64,000 nucleotides of DNA from Chamaecrista fasciculata (lineage: Eukaryota > Streptophyta > Magnoliopsida > Fabales > Fabaceae), in contig QANZ01018151.1 in assembly GCA_003254925.1 (NCBI GenBank), forward strand, positions 70,576 to 134,575, given 5' to 3'. Positions within the stretch are counted from its first letter, which is position 1; each line of letters begins with the position of its first letter. This document shows, piece by piece, positions 28,742 to 41,600 of the stretch. The notes below the pieces were generated by a model, which saw nothing but the letters and a program-made list of their open reading frames with translations, was not told the origin of the DNA and did not search any database. The position numbers were made by a program, and so were the translations under genes.

Positions 28742-29370
28742 TATTTCTCTGCTTTGCTTTGCTTTGCTTCTTCTCCTTCAGACAGTGATTCAATGTGTGT
28801 TGTTGTTGATGTTATAACTTGATAATACTTATAATTAGTGACTAATCACTCCCTTAATGTGTGGCGGTTGAATTTGTTGACAAGGACGTTTTTACCAAAG
28901 TGATGCCTACCGCAAATCTTTTTCCAAAAAAATAGTTATCTTAATGGTTTTTTTCAATATATGGGATCTGATATATACCATGTGTCATTCAGCAGGTGCC
29001 TTTCTCATAATTTTTTTTTTTTTAAATCTTTTAAAAAGGTTTGTTTACTTTATTTGTCAAATCTAACTCGTTAAGGAAAAAAATATCAGGAATTCAGGAT
29101 ATATGTATATATATATATTCTAAAAAAAAGTGATGCACACACCACTTGGGTAAAAAAAAATCTATTGACAGGCATGGTTGGAATCCAAGAGTGAGAAGTG
29201 TAAAACATGGCTAGATGCCGAGATTTGATATATTTTGCTGCGCAAGTTAAGTATGGTTAACAGCATCCATAGCTTGAAGGTTTAGTCTTTGACTTTTGAA
29301 ACTTTGTTAAATAGTTATAGCATTTTATATTAAAATGAGAAATTACATTTTTTAACTTTTTTTTGTCAAT
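28742..29370. other. Upstream region of WAT1 copy B
   Basis: Promoter-side DNA of the minus-strand copy B. (TGTTGT)-like and AT-rich tracts only; no bounded element or coding frame recognised. Confidence 0.4.
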
Positions 29371-29384
29371 GATTATAACCTTTT

Positions 29385-29559
29385 TTTTTTTAATAAATCA
29401 ATGATATCCACCGTCAAAAACATTGATTAATTCTTTTGTCTATTTAAGGGTAAACAGTTAGTCACATAATATTTTCCATACTCAAAGATAGAATTCGAAA
29501 CCCCCCGCCACTTGGTTAAGAGACCAAGGGAAGAATCACTAGGTCACACTCATATGATT
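29385..29559 (-). mobile_element. tRNA-derived SINE, 14-bp TSD
   Basis: On the minus strand a pol III-type A box (GACCTAGTGATTC) is followed about 35 bp later by a B box (GGTTTCGAATTC). The 3' end runs into an A tract, seen as T10 on the plus strand at 29381-29391. A 14-bp duplication, GATTATAACCTTTT, flanks it at 29371-29384 and 29560-29573. This is the full signature of a short plant SINE. Confidence 0.8.
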
Positions 29560-29621
29560 GATTATAACCTTTTCAATACATTGAGATATATTGATTTTTA
29601 CTTTTAATATATATATATATN

Positions 29622-29820
29622 TCATTTCAATCCACTTTGCCACTTCAATATCCCAGTCATCATGCCACATCAGCATTAACGGAAAAAATTTAACGGAAAT
29701 ATCGATAGGACTAACGGTGAGAATTTTTCAAACTTATGGGACCAAATCTGAGACGAAAAAACTTATAGGACTGATTTGGGAACTCATGCAAACTTATAGG
29801 ACCAATATTGCACTTTGGCC
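29622..29820. mobile_element. Right arm of a 'GGCCAAAGTGCAA' foldback element
   Basis: The end AGGACCAATATTGCACTTTGGCC and the inner phrases CTTATAGGACTGATTTGGGAACT match the right arm of the element at 5954-7115. The left arm is absent; the segment begins right after the single N at 29621 and a (TA)n tract, so the missing arm may have been lost in assembly. Confidence 0.6.
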
Positions 29821-29929
29821 ATGAAAAAATTAAAAACTACAATTTTTATTCATAATATATATCATATCTATTATTATTTTCTCTTGCCTATCATGTTAAA
29901 GTTACAAAAAATTGATTTATATTTTAAAA

Positions 29930-30030
29930 TTTATGGATATGTGTCGTGTCGGTGTCATACGAGTGTCGGACAATGACACGTGTCTGACACAGCGACACGC
30001 CTTCAAAATGAAGTGTCCATGCTTCCTACT
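29930..30030. repeat. GTGTC/GACAC-rich module
   Basis: Within about 70 bp the pentamer GTGTC or its complement GACAC occurs roughly ten times, as in GTGTCGTGTCGGTGTC and GACACGTGTCTGACAC. The words alternate orientation and can pair. Similar GTGTC-rich ends are common in plant interspersed repeats. The rest of 30031-31368 is AT-rich with no recognised gene. Confidence 0.5.
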
Positions 30031-31366
30031 TCCTAGATTAAATTCAATTGACAAACATCAAAGAAAGTGCAATTCAGTACATAGTATAAGAAATCAAAAC
30101 CTTTTATTCAATTTATTTCTTCTACGCACATATCAATACATATTATGTTTATGATATCATTTCTAAACTACGTACGAGGGCTTTTTTCATTTCTTTTTGG
30201 TGTGCCCTCATCAATAATAATTAATAACACTCACGTTACTTTGTTAATTTCCATAATTAGTTGAAGCCCAAAATATAAACCTTGAATGACGTGCAAAGAT
30301 TAGGGTGATAAGCAACCTAATTACAATGATTGTTGGCGTTGCTTCAAGGAAAGGAGAAGATAAAAGAAAAGAAAATACTGAGTTTGGTTTTGATATGTTA
30401 AGGGGAAAAAAAACTATATAGCCAACAAAAATAAGACTAGAATAGGATAATGTCCATATTTAGGTAGGCCCCATTTGGAAGGTTGAGACTTAAAAGAGAG
30501 TACTTGTGTTTAGTTGTGTTACCCACTTGAATCACTCCTTGCCAACATGTGAATGATGAAACACGACAAATCAGTTAAACTTCCTTGCTTGCATATATCA
30601 ATTAGAGCTTAGGACAAAATTTAACATGCCTCCTTATCGATTCATCGATAAGTTAATTATTGGACAAGTAGTATTTAATATCGTTAAGACAAAATTTTAA
30701 CTATGCTATTGGACAAAAAATATAATCATTTAGTTTCTATAATTTTAACTTATTTATTTATTTATTATTATCACATATTTAAGTAGTAAAAAAATAAGTT
30801 TAGACATTTATCAAGTATAAGATTTAATTTAAACAAATGTAGATATTATATATTGAAAATTTGTTAAGATTAAGTTTTGCTTGAGCCTTGATTTTACAAG
30901 TAAGCAATTAAAGTCAAAGGGTTGCTTTAGAGGGAGTTTGATGATAATGATATGGAACTAATAGCAAGTGCCAAGGGTAGAACTATAGAAGTTGTATTTG
31001 CATAACAGAATCTTTTAGAAGTGCAAAGTTTATATATATTATTACACACTCAAATACAAAAAGGTTCTCAATCATTCATAGAGATTATCGAAGTTTGATA
31101 AAGACTTTCTTCTTAAAGTACTTCAAGAAAGAAATTCAAAATAAATCAATATACAGCAACTCAGCAAGAGTCATCCCTTTTGTCCCCTCCTATCAATTGA
31201 GCTATTTAATGTACGTAAGGAATCACTAGTAATTATAGTGATTTCAAATATATATGCATCACAGTGTAACAAACATTTATGTACTTTGACTTTGACATCT
31301 GCTACTCGTAAAAATTAGGAAGCAGACTTTATAAAGTTTAATACTTGTGAACTTCCATTTCCTAAT

Positions 31367-31368
<2 letters not shown>

Positions 31369-31442
<74 letters not shown>
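31369..31442. repeat. 74-nt uninterrupted A homopolymer
   Basis: Seventy-four consecutive A residues on the plus strand, about 90 bp beyond the stop codon of WAT1 copy C (T tract relative to that gene). No retroposon body or target duplication was recognised beside it. A tract this long is also prone to length error in sequencing. Confidence 0.97.
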
Positions 31443-31444
<2 letters not shown>

Positions 31445-31529
31445 TTTCCAGGGCTAGAAAATAGAACTTCACATAAAGTTTACGAATTTTGAACTTCAGA
31501 AGATCTGAAGTCCATGAGTCAAGTCAACT

Positions 31530-34331
31530 TTAGACATCCACGCTTTTGTTCTGCAGCAGAGGAGCTTCAGAAGATGAAGCATAGCTAGAGATCTCTTTCT
31601 TCTTCTCATTCACTGTCTTTTCCTCGTGAGCCAGCCCCCACATCACACCATAAAAGCCAAAAGCTATTATGGCACATCCTATTATGCTGCAACACATTAA
31701 ATTAAAAAATTATGACCCTACACTTCACTTAAACTAACTTCACAAATTCCCAAACATTTAGAAGCATATACATACATACATATAACATATGTATATATAT
31801 ACCTTCCAAGATAAAGAGTGTCTCCCAGAAATATGATCCCCAAGATAGCTGCGACGACCATTCCTAAAGGGTAAAACATAGCAACATAAATTGCCCCCCT
31901 TCTATGACATGCCCATGCACACACAAGATTTTTCAGTGATATGAAGAAAATGGCCTGCAAATGTACCAAAAATTGCATGACTAAAACAGCAAAACTAAAT
32001 CTGCAAGTTAAAGTTGGACCAAAGTTAGAGTTGAGCATGATGTAGTTTCTTCTGTAGTCGGTACTTACTGAATACACTATGGTTACCAACTCTATATCAG
32101 GTCTGAGTATCCAAGCTTTTGTGTTTCCCTCTGCAATGAAAGCCACTATGGTAGAAATAATGGCCACAAAACCGCAACAAAGAGTTGTTATCATGAACTC
32201 TGCAGGATAGTCTTTCAGAGTCCAAGCCTGCATATGAATGCATATATAGTCAAAGTGCAAAAGTTATCAAGGGACAACATTATGAATTTCACCTACAGAA
32301 GCTGGCTTTAATTGGCAACACCTAGTTGCAAGGGCTTTAAAGGTTCTTGTTTTCATTTCTTACTGGTGCTTCTTTATTGGTAGGCATTCATCAATTGAGA
32401 TGGGACTACAGTGGTGTCAGAACAAGAGGTCTAACTCCCTTAATAATATATATATAAAGGAAGAAAAACAATTTTTGAAAGAGAAATTAAAAGGGTTTTT
32501 TTCTGGAGATTGTAATAAGGTTTATTACCTGGATAACAAATATGGAAGAGTAACATAAGCTACCAGCCGCAAGGAGAAAGCCTCCAAATAGCCAATTTGA
32601 ATGCTGTGAGGTTAAAACCCTAGTTTGTTGCTTATGCGGTTGGATCCAAAATATAATTGGCAGACCTTTGTAAAAGGTCACAACTAATGCCCCTGCAATT
32701 GACACCACAGTACCAGTAACTTTTGCCAGGCAGCTTCGTAGTCTCAAATCCAGAATTTCTGCCCTGAAATTACGATACATAAGTAAACAACTCAATTTCT
32801 GAAAGTTGAGTTTACACACTTTTGTTATTGAAAGTAGTAGAGGCACTATAATTTAGTTCCTTAAGCCTATCTTAAGGGACTAACTTGTAGGAACAAAAGG
32901 ATTAAAAGATATTAGTTTCATGACTTTCAGGGATTAAATTGTTAACTTGTGTATCTTTTAGGGACCATTTTATATGTTTACTCCTTAATTTTATTATCTT
33001 TCTTAATATTCTAAAAAGAAGTGGATAGTTTAATTGTTAATATCACCCATCACTAAGGTCAAGATTAGTACAATGAATCAATGATAGATTCTGTTTGTAG
33101 TTCGTACTAAGAACCTCACTTGCTTTGGTATGCTAATTTAGAGGATGAAATTTATCATTTACTGTACAACTTGTGAACAAGGAACACTTGTTTGAAAATC
33201 ACGTAAGTAGAAGCTAAGAATAGCCCAAACACAGGGAGGACACACCTGGAAACAATGGAAAGTATGAAAGTAAAAGCTGGAATAAGGTTCACCATAGCTG
33301 AGCTCAGAGTGGGAGAGCTTAGTTCAATTCCAGTATAAATCAGTATCTGTGCTGCACAGCTACCACAAACAGAAAAACAAACAAACCTTAGGAAGACGAC
33401 CATTTTTCAAGTTCATAAGATTTAGATAAAAGGGTAAATTACACTTTAATACACTATTCAATTGACTGGTTTCACTTTGGTACTTTGTTCTTTTAAAAGT
33501 GACACTTTAGTACTTTGTTTTTTGCACGGTTAACACTTTGGTACCTAAATTTATTTTTCTGTTAACTTTTGACGGCAAAGTCAAGTGCAAAATAAAAACA
33601 CTCGAATGTCCATTTTCCACTCATTTTTCACAATTCAAACCGTAAAACACTCCACAATTCTCTCACTTCGAATCTCAATGTTTTTCACGATTTTTTAGTA
33701 TTTTAGCGTCGGAATCATGAAAAATGAAAGGAAAATAGACAATTAGGTATTTTTACTGTGTACGTGATGATCAAGTGCGATTACGCTATAAAAAATTACG
33801 AGAAAAATAAATTTGGATACCAAAGCGTTTAGCGTGCAAAGAACAAGGTACCAAAATATAAATTTTGAAAGAACATAGTATTAAAGTGAAACCGGTCCAT
33901 AGAACAGGATACCAAAAGTATAATTTACTCTCAATAAAATGTGCGTTAATTTCACGCGATGGTCTTCAATCTTCATCATAAGCATACCTGAGAAAGCTCA
34001 TAAGAAGCAATCTGTAGACAACCGAGGCTGAGATGGGTGGAGGAGCTATCTTTCTGTATGTGCGTTTCGAAAGTAAAAGTAATAATTAAATCTTGTGAGC
34101 GATTAGGGATTTAGATTACGAATGAGGATTTAGGAATTAGGGATTAATTAATACGAACCTGTGATAGAGGAGGGTAGAAGAGAGGAGGAAAAAGAAGCCT
34201 AGGGCGTTAGAATAGGCAACGTACACAAAATTACTCATGCCATTGTTGGTGGCTGCCTTGACCAGAGTGTTGGAGCCGACTTCCAGAATATTGGTGGCCA
34301 CCATGGCCATTGTTATCGCAATGCTCATCAT
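31530..34331 (-). CDS. WAT1-related protein (nodulin MtN21/EamA-like transporter), copy C
   Basis: Third member of the tandem array. Seven exons: 34159-34331, 33988-34053, 33246-33359, 32529-32763, 32069-32227, 31803-31954 and 31530-31686, giving 351 aa in phase. It starts MMSIAITMAMVATNILEVG; the second Met is equally possible. Landmarks are NTLVKAATNNGMSNFVYV, SSPTLSSAMVNLIPAFTF, NWLFGGFLLAAG and FLGDTLYLG, with two EamA repeats. Relative to A and B it has one codon fewer in exon 4 and an altered phrase after KGLPI. The tail is SEAPLLQNKSVDV, shared with A. Intron 2 contains the foldback element at 33432-33930. Transport substrate not deducible. Confidence 0.94.
33432..33930. mobile_element. 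Foldback element in WAT1-C intron 2, 'GGGTAAATTACAC' family
   Basis: The left arm GGGTAAATTACACTTTAATAC pairs with the right end AGTATAATTTACTC. Further matches include GACTGGTTTCACTTTGGTA against the complement of the right-arm GTGAAACCGGTCC. TAGATAAAA before and TCAATAAAA after the element agree at 7 of 9 positions, so they may be a decayed 9-bp duplication. Same family as 25133-25532. Confidence 0.65.
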
Positions 34332-34587
34332 TTTGCTCTTCCTCTGTTCTGTTCTTCTCTATGCTTCTTCGTTCAATAATCATGGATACATTTGTGGTAA
34401 GTGGTAACCCCACTAATGGATTCATCAACAAGAAGGAGGCGATAAATCCATATTGGCCCACCATGTTTGAACAAAACGTTCTATCACTATCACTATCACT
34501 TATTGCTAAATGCTATTGGCCACTCATACTACAGAAGCAGGGATGACACCATTTTTATTTTGGCAACTTTACGAAATTTATAAATAA

Positions 34588-35432
34588 AAATATAGCCAAA
34601 ACTACTCTTTTGGTCTTCAAATTTTACATCAACTTTCAATTTTGTCTTTAATGTTTTTTTTGCTGTCAATTTCATCCCCAGTAATTTACATTTTGGTCAA
34701 TTTCATCTTTTGGTTAACTTTTTCAATAAACTAATGAAAGATTTTACCATATTTTTCAATTTCATCAACTAAAAAATATACTATTAGTTGTTTCCGAAGA
34801 AAATGTATTCCATTTGAATTTTTATTATTTACATAAGCCATTTATGATATTTTTGCTCACAAATAGTTGATACTTGATACTTGATAGTGATTACGCTTCA
34901 ATTTTTTAAAATAAAATGGGTAAGAACACTAATTTTGTTCTTAAATTTTATATCAACTATTATTTTGGTCTCTAATATTTTGTATTTTAGTCAATTCTAT
35001 TCTTTTTTTTTTGTTGCCAGAGACAGGAATGGACAAAACATCTAACGCGGGTGTTAGTTCTTATTGTCATATAACATACTTAAATACTCACACACACTCA
35101 CTTCCCACTAATATGGGACTTGAAACCACCACAAGGACATGCCTCAATTCAATTCTATTCTTTGACTAATTTTTTTTTAATAAATTAATGACAGATTGCA
35201 TCCTGTTTTTCAATCTGAGTTATGATCATTACTTTTTTATCAATTTTACATTACATATCATTAATTACATAGATTCTATCGTTAATATTTAACTAAAGTA
35301 AAAACAAAAAATAAAATTGACAAAAATATAAAATATTAGAAACAAAATTAACTATAAAAAAATTAAAAATAAAATTAACATTAACATTTAATATAAAATT
35401 TGAGAACAAAATTAATACTTCTACTAAATAAA
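34588..35432. mobile_element. Two 'ACTAATTTTGTTC' family copies: left arm 34588-34770 and element 34921-35432
   Basis: 34921-35432 has inverted ends (AACACTAATTTTGTTCTTAAAT against ATTTGAGAACAAAATTAATAC) and an interior matching 23520-23863. It is interrupted by the SINE at 35006-35148. The upstream stretch from 34588 repeats left-arm phrases (TTTTGGTCAATTTCATC, TTTTTCAATAAACTAATG) and is a second, partial copy. Confidence 0.6.
35006..35148 (-). mobile_element. 5'-truncated SINE, 15-bp TSD, nested in a MITE
   Basis: A perfect 15-bp duplication, TCAATTCTATTCTTT, lies at 34991-35005 and 35149-35163. Read on the minus strand the insert carries a B-box-like GGTTTCAAGTCCC near its 5' end and finishes in an A tract. 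There are too few bases upstream for an A box, so it is probably 5'-truncated. It sits inside the left arm of the element at 34921-35432. Confidence 0.7.
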
Positions 35433-38400
35433 ATTCATAATCAATAAAATGAATTATATAACTCATTTATTCAGGCCAAAAAAAAAAACTCATTTATTCA
35501 CGTAATGTACTAACAGCCAAGCCAATAAAGAGCGGCTGAAGTGAGTTCAGGCCCACATCATTTTAAAATATGGTTTTATTTTTTATTTTTTTTTTTAAAG
35601 TAGGGTTTCTTAATTCTCATCCATGGCCTACTGGGTTTGTGGGCCATCTTGGAATTTGGATTTTGTTTTGTGAAGTCAATATTTTTTTCTTTTTTTGGTA
35701 TGTGAAGTCAATATCAATAACAAAGAATCTTGTTAAAATATTTCACCTCAAAGTTTCAAGTTCAACAAAAAGGGCAGTGATATATCTCATATACAAGAGC
35801 AAATGACCTCCCAGTAGTTGGATGAGGTATTTTTATTTTGAGATTCATATAAAATAACCTCTCTCCATACATTTTCTTTAAGAAATTCACCTCATATTTT
35901 AACAAAGAATCTTGTTAAAATATTTCACCTCATAGTTTTGACATTTCATTTGATCTTTTTATTAAAAATTCAATTGGATATAAAATAAACATATTAAAAG
36001 AAACTTATAATCATAAACTCATCACGTTTATATTTAAATGAAATAGATAATATCAATTTTATTTATTTGACTATAAAATAATCGGTTTATTTTTTAAACT
36101 TAATTTTACTTTGTTTGTTAACAATTTTAATTGCATGGAGACTTATAAAAAATAATAAGTAATTTTAAACTTTTTATATTTGAACTTGAAACGAAATAAA
36201 TGATTATATTCAATAATTATTTACTAAAATAAAACCAAATAAAAATATTTATGACTAATATAAAATTTTTAAAACATTTAAAATCAAACTGAACTCGAAA
36301 GCATACATTTATAACCAATTTAACTATTTAAGCATTCAAACTATTTTTTTTTTGTCCTCCTTCTATTAAGAAAGTCTTATTATTATTGTAGAATTGAAGC
36401 CTACAATGTTTTTTTCTTCAAGATTTCTTCAAATTTCAGTTCGCTCAAAAAGAGAAAATATTGTTCATAAAAAAAAGAAGAGAAAATATTGTTGTGAAGC
36501 CTCTTCTTCTAAATTTTCATACGTAATTTTAATTGTATATATATTATTGACAGATTAATTTTGAAAACCCCAAAATATTAGTTGAGCGAAATTATATATC
36601 GTCCCTCTATCTGGTGTGGTACATGGAATGATACATTATAATTTATGCGCTATAATATCAATTTTTTTTCTTTGCAATCATAATCTTAAAATGGAGGCTC
36701 AGTAACCTTTGATTTTTGTTATTTCTCACTGTTTGTTGTGTATGCCTTTCGGCTTGTCCCTTGTGAAGTTTATGTAATTAAATTATAATAATAAAAAAAG
36801 TCACCATTCCCAATTACAAAACCAAGAGGAAGCATACTTCTAACAAAATCAATTATGCTGAAAGAAAATTATAATATACAATTTTCATATTAAAATTATT
36901 TAATTTTTTATTTAATCAGTTTATCATTAATGAAAAAAAGTTATAGATAATAAGTTTTTAGTCTAAGTTTTAATGTAAAAAAATTTATTAAATTGATATA
37001 TAAACAATTAAATAATTTTGTGACTGAAAATAACACAAGTAATAGAATATTTCTTTATTCACAAAAATGATTTATTTTATTTATGACTGAAAATACATCA
37101 AAGAATAGGAACAGAGACATGTAATAGAATATTTCTTTGTTCACAATAGTTAATGTTTTATTTGTGGAACTCACAATTTTCATTGAAAATAATATTCTCA
37201 ATATCTGACTCTGAGTAGTGTTGATAGAGATATTAAGAGATTTGAGAATAATTTTTAAAACAAAAATCAACAAACATGATTATAGACACCACGTTTATTG
37301 AACAAGAAGACAGAAAAATTGGTCCCAGTGCAGTGATGCTGATATTTCCTTCTGAAACTCTCATATTTGGATCCTTTACATCCAAATAGATGATCATTAT
37401 CCATCAAGATAAGAGAAGATAGTGTCGGTATAACTACAAGATATTTCGCAAGGAAAAATAAAGTCCATGCATATATAAGTCCATGTATGAAGATTCAACC
37501 TGTAGAATATAAAGATAGATCTTGATTTTAATACTTGGTTAAGTATAGGTAATGGTAAACATAATACTCTATCTATGATCATTCCTAGTGTTAAAACGAT
37601 TAAATTGATGACTTTTGAGATTTGATTTGAGTTTTGTATTTTAATATGTGGTTAAATTGTGAAAACTCAAAACTTTCTTGAACTCAAGGTTATGTGTAAA
37701 AAGACTTTATAATATTCCAACTTTGACATAAAAACTCTTAATTTTAATTAGTGTGAACAAAAACCTCTTGTGTCATTTGTACCGAAAAAGAAAACCTCGT
37801 GTCATTTAATAGTGAGTAAGAAAAAGGCTAACCGATTATATTTCATTGGTGACCATTTTTTTTTCATAACTTGGGTGAATTTCCTCAGCTCAAATAACAC
37901 TAATCACCGATTCATAATAATTTCATTAATTTGGCTGAGAAAATAATTATTGACTAAGCATAATGAATCTGTTTTTTGATTGTCGGATGGTAGATGCATG
38001 AGAGTTAGCGTTAAAGGATTTACATGTCAAGGTTACTCATGATTTAAGTTCAAAAAGACTTACAATTTAGCCTAAACGTATTGATTACTTATCAAAATTC
38101 TCGTTAGTTATAATGATACATTGATATATACATGTAAGTTTGTCATATATATTTAAAATCAAATTTTATTGTTTTTTAAATATTAAAAAGTGTCTAAATG
38201 CTTTTAAACAAATAAAATATTTTAGATTTAAAATAAAAACTTATGACAAGAATTGAGTTTCACTTTTTTTTTTAAAGCTTGATTCATATCAGACCATTGT
38301 TTATTTTGAAAATAATTTTTAAGAAATTAAAAGATTTAGGATATATTGAGATATTAGACTATGCTTGGGCTTATTCAACCCAATCGAGGTTATTGGGCCA

Positions 38401-38458
38401 ATAAAAGCCCATTAGTTATAATTGGATGTTCGGTTTTGTATATATTTTTGCAGGTCAT
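35433..38458. other. AT-rich intergenic DNA with short local duplications
   Basis: No protein or RNA gene recognised. A perfect 32-bp repeat (AACAAAGAATCTTGTTAAAA...) occurs at 35719-35750 and 35901-35932. An imperfect tandem duplication beginning TGACTGAAAATA spans about 37021-37165. A GAGAAAATATTGTT direct repeat lies near 36450-36495. Confidence 0.5.
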
Positions 38459-38602
38459 GGTGACGACGTCGTTTTAGGAGCTCAAAGGCCTGCACAGCAT
38501 TTTTCGAATTTAGCGGGTCGTAACCGCGAAAACTCTTAATCGGAAACAGTTCTAGAGGAGATTCAAAGACGCTTCCTATTGTGGATTTTCGCAGTTCAGA
38601 GG
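38459..38602 (+). other. Possible 5' exon of an unrecognised transcript
   Basis: Composition changes abruptly to GC-richer sequence containing GACGACGTCGTTTTAGGAG, similar to the ACGACGTCGT elements common near plant transcription starts. It ends at a strong donor-like CAGAG/GTACGT at 38602/38603. No ATG-initiated frame with family resemblance and no clear second exon was found downstream. It could be the first non-coding exon of a plus-strand lncRNA or a relic promoter. Low confidence. Confidence 0.3.
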
Positions 38603-41600
38603 TACGTAGATTCAAGTCGCTATTGCGATTTCTTTTTTCTCCATCTTATTTTCCCTCCGTTGATTATTCATATTTATTAAGAAAATCTCAATTAGGTTAG
38701 CTAGTTTACATTCCACAGTTTCGATTTATGAGAAAGGTAGTGTTTATAGAATCTTGGATTGCATAAATTGTGGTCATATTAGGTATTTCGTTTTCATTCT
38801 TGCCCTTACCATCTGCGAAATCGTTACAATCTGTTTAATGCGATGAGTTTGTTACTTTGTTTTACACCCTAACAATTTGGTGATCGTCGACTGAAAACGC
38901 TCAACTCAAATTTAATTGTTCGATGATGTGATGTACATAATAATAATATGAATTTTTCTAACCAGTGATTTGTTATATTTGAGCTTTTTATGATGATCCG
39001 GAAAGAAGAGTGTTTAACAATAAATTTTATAGTGTTGCCGGTAATTTGTCTATGTTGTTTTGGATCCGCTTTGAAATCTTCAAAGTTGGTCGAAATTATG
39101 ATACTGGACATTATTATATCCATGTAACATCCATGTCTTTTGTTCCTGTTTTGGTTTTTGAATTAATAATTTTCTCGAGACGTGTTCGTGATTTGAATAG
39201 CTGGAAGTTCACTTGGTGAAAGTACGTGACCTGCTAAGTTGAAAATTCAGCTTTATTTTTTAGCGAGAAATGAGAATCCTCTGAGTATGTTCTACAAGCG
39301 AGAAATGATTTACTGCAACAAGTAAATCGATGACATTCTTGTAGAACAAACGTATAATGGTTTTGTTTGACGTGATAATCGATCTAATTGAATAACGTGA
39401 ACCTTGTCTGCCCTGCTCAATAGAGTGGCATAGCTCCTGCGGCAGCTCCAATTATACTGCTGCTGCACCTTTATTCATAATACTATGGAGTTTTAATAGC
39501 AATAACACTTACTACTTATAATCATTCTTTTACTCTATTATCAAATTATGTGATACAGAGGATGCACTCCCATGTAATGACTTACAAAAGCATGTTACGC
39601 TCACTTTTTGAAATTATAATAAGGAGAGATGAAGTATGTTCTACAAGAATGTTAATGATTTCCTTGTTGCAGTAACTCATCACTATTGTTCTGGCAGAAC
39701 CAAATTTTGCTCCTTAGATTACATGTAAAACTTATTATAGTGATGATGCGGTCTGGTTAAGTGTACAGTCTGTACTCTGTAGCTTTCACATTGTTACTTT
39801 AAAACAGGGCCAATGGGGCAGCTTCTCAAGGATTTTTCTTTAATCATTATTGAGGAATCTCTCACTACTTTCTTTGTTCTAAACGTTGTTGGATTTTCAT
39901 TACTGTTCATTGTAATTATTGCACTTCCTTGGTTTAAATTTGTCGAAACATTGTCTTCTTTCATATTTATCCTTTTTTCCCTATATATATGTATATGATG
40001 TTTTACTGTCTATAGAATCAGTTTCGCGTCTTGTGGTTGTGGGTTTCCTTGGGCAATTATTGTTGCATATTTGACTGTTATGATACATAGACAAACAGAT
40101 AGAAAGTCATCTATAATTCAATATATCATTGAGCTCTGAACTCTTAAATAGTCCAGTTTCTGAAAGCATTCCTGGACAAAGTCTGGATCGACTTATGGTT
40201 GGTTGGTTACCTGGGCCCAATTAATTGTTAGTGAAGTTCAGTGTTTCTTTCTTTGGAAATAGTCTGTCAGATCGAAACCATGTGGGTAGGCTCCTAGATT
40301 TTCAGGGTATGTTTGGGAAGTAAGAGGAGAACGGATAACCTTTCCCTTGTTTGGATGTTAAATCTTCTCTAAAATAGTCTAATGTGAGGTATCCTAAATT
40401 TGAGAAGAACTAATCTCCTATTATTTTCTCTGTCAATCTTCAACTTCTCAAACAAGAAGATAACATAATCATCTCCCATTCCCTTCCGTTTTTCACTGTA
40501 ATCCCCAACCCAAGGATACTCTAGAAGTAATCTGTGAGAAGTCAAAAGGGGAAAAACAGTAGACTGAGATAAACAAGCATGGAAATTAGTGAACAGTTTG
40601 GTACACCATTAGACAGAGAATTATATGGTACCGATAATATGGACCAACTAACCAAGAGAAATCTTTGATTTACATTCTCTTTCCTTACGAAAGTGGAGAA
40701 GTTGGTTCTTGTAGTATTTTTTTCGTGACAGGATTGACATAATTATAGGTTGTTAATGTATTTATCCACACTAACCCCATAAAACAGCTGAAAAGCTAGT
40801 TCTGTATGCTTGACTGCTGAAGCAATTGATGGCAAAAAGGAGAAACTTCTTATCTGTGAGGCTTCACATGCTTGTAGAGTAGTGTAGGGAGTCTGGCCCA
40901 CGCATCAAGTCGGAAACAATCAAGTACTATGAGGGCAGTGTGTTTTAGTTTGCATGTTGCATGTAAGAAGAAAGAGAATCCAGTTAAGGAAGCAGTTCTA
41001 TCATTGTTAAGTGACTTAAGTCTGATCTTTGGTAGTCAAGCCTCAAGAATAATACATTATCCCAGTTATTTTCTTCTGTACAGAGTCCATCCATTTAGGC
41101 TTCGGCTTTCACGAGTTCTGCTTGTTTTGATCAAGTTTTATATTTCATGCTTAAAGTTTATAAATATCATCTGGTAACAATCTCTAAATATAAATGGCTA
41201 TGCTACCATTGTTGAAAATCAGCATAAGATGGGGCATCTTTAAAATATAGAGAAGCTATACTTTTTCAGAAATGCTATCAATTAAGTTGACAAAAATTGT
41301 CAAATATGACTCAAGATACTTAGTAAAACTATGTATGTAAGTTACCAATCTTTTGGCATTTCCTTGATGCTTGATCCAATCACTGTGTAGTTTTGAATAG
41401 ACAAGTTAATTTTAAATTTAAATACTCTTTAGATGCGACTTCCCCATTTCTAGACATGTTGCATCAACAAAATAAATTATTACAGGGTTCATTGTACGTA
41501 GCATAGTCTTACTAGAGCTGGTGTGCTTTCTCGGTTATGAATTCGCAAAAACTGGACCACCATTTCATGGTGGCCCAAATGTTTCAAGAGGCACCGCTTG

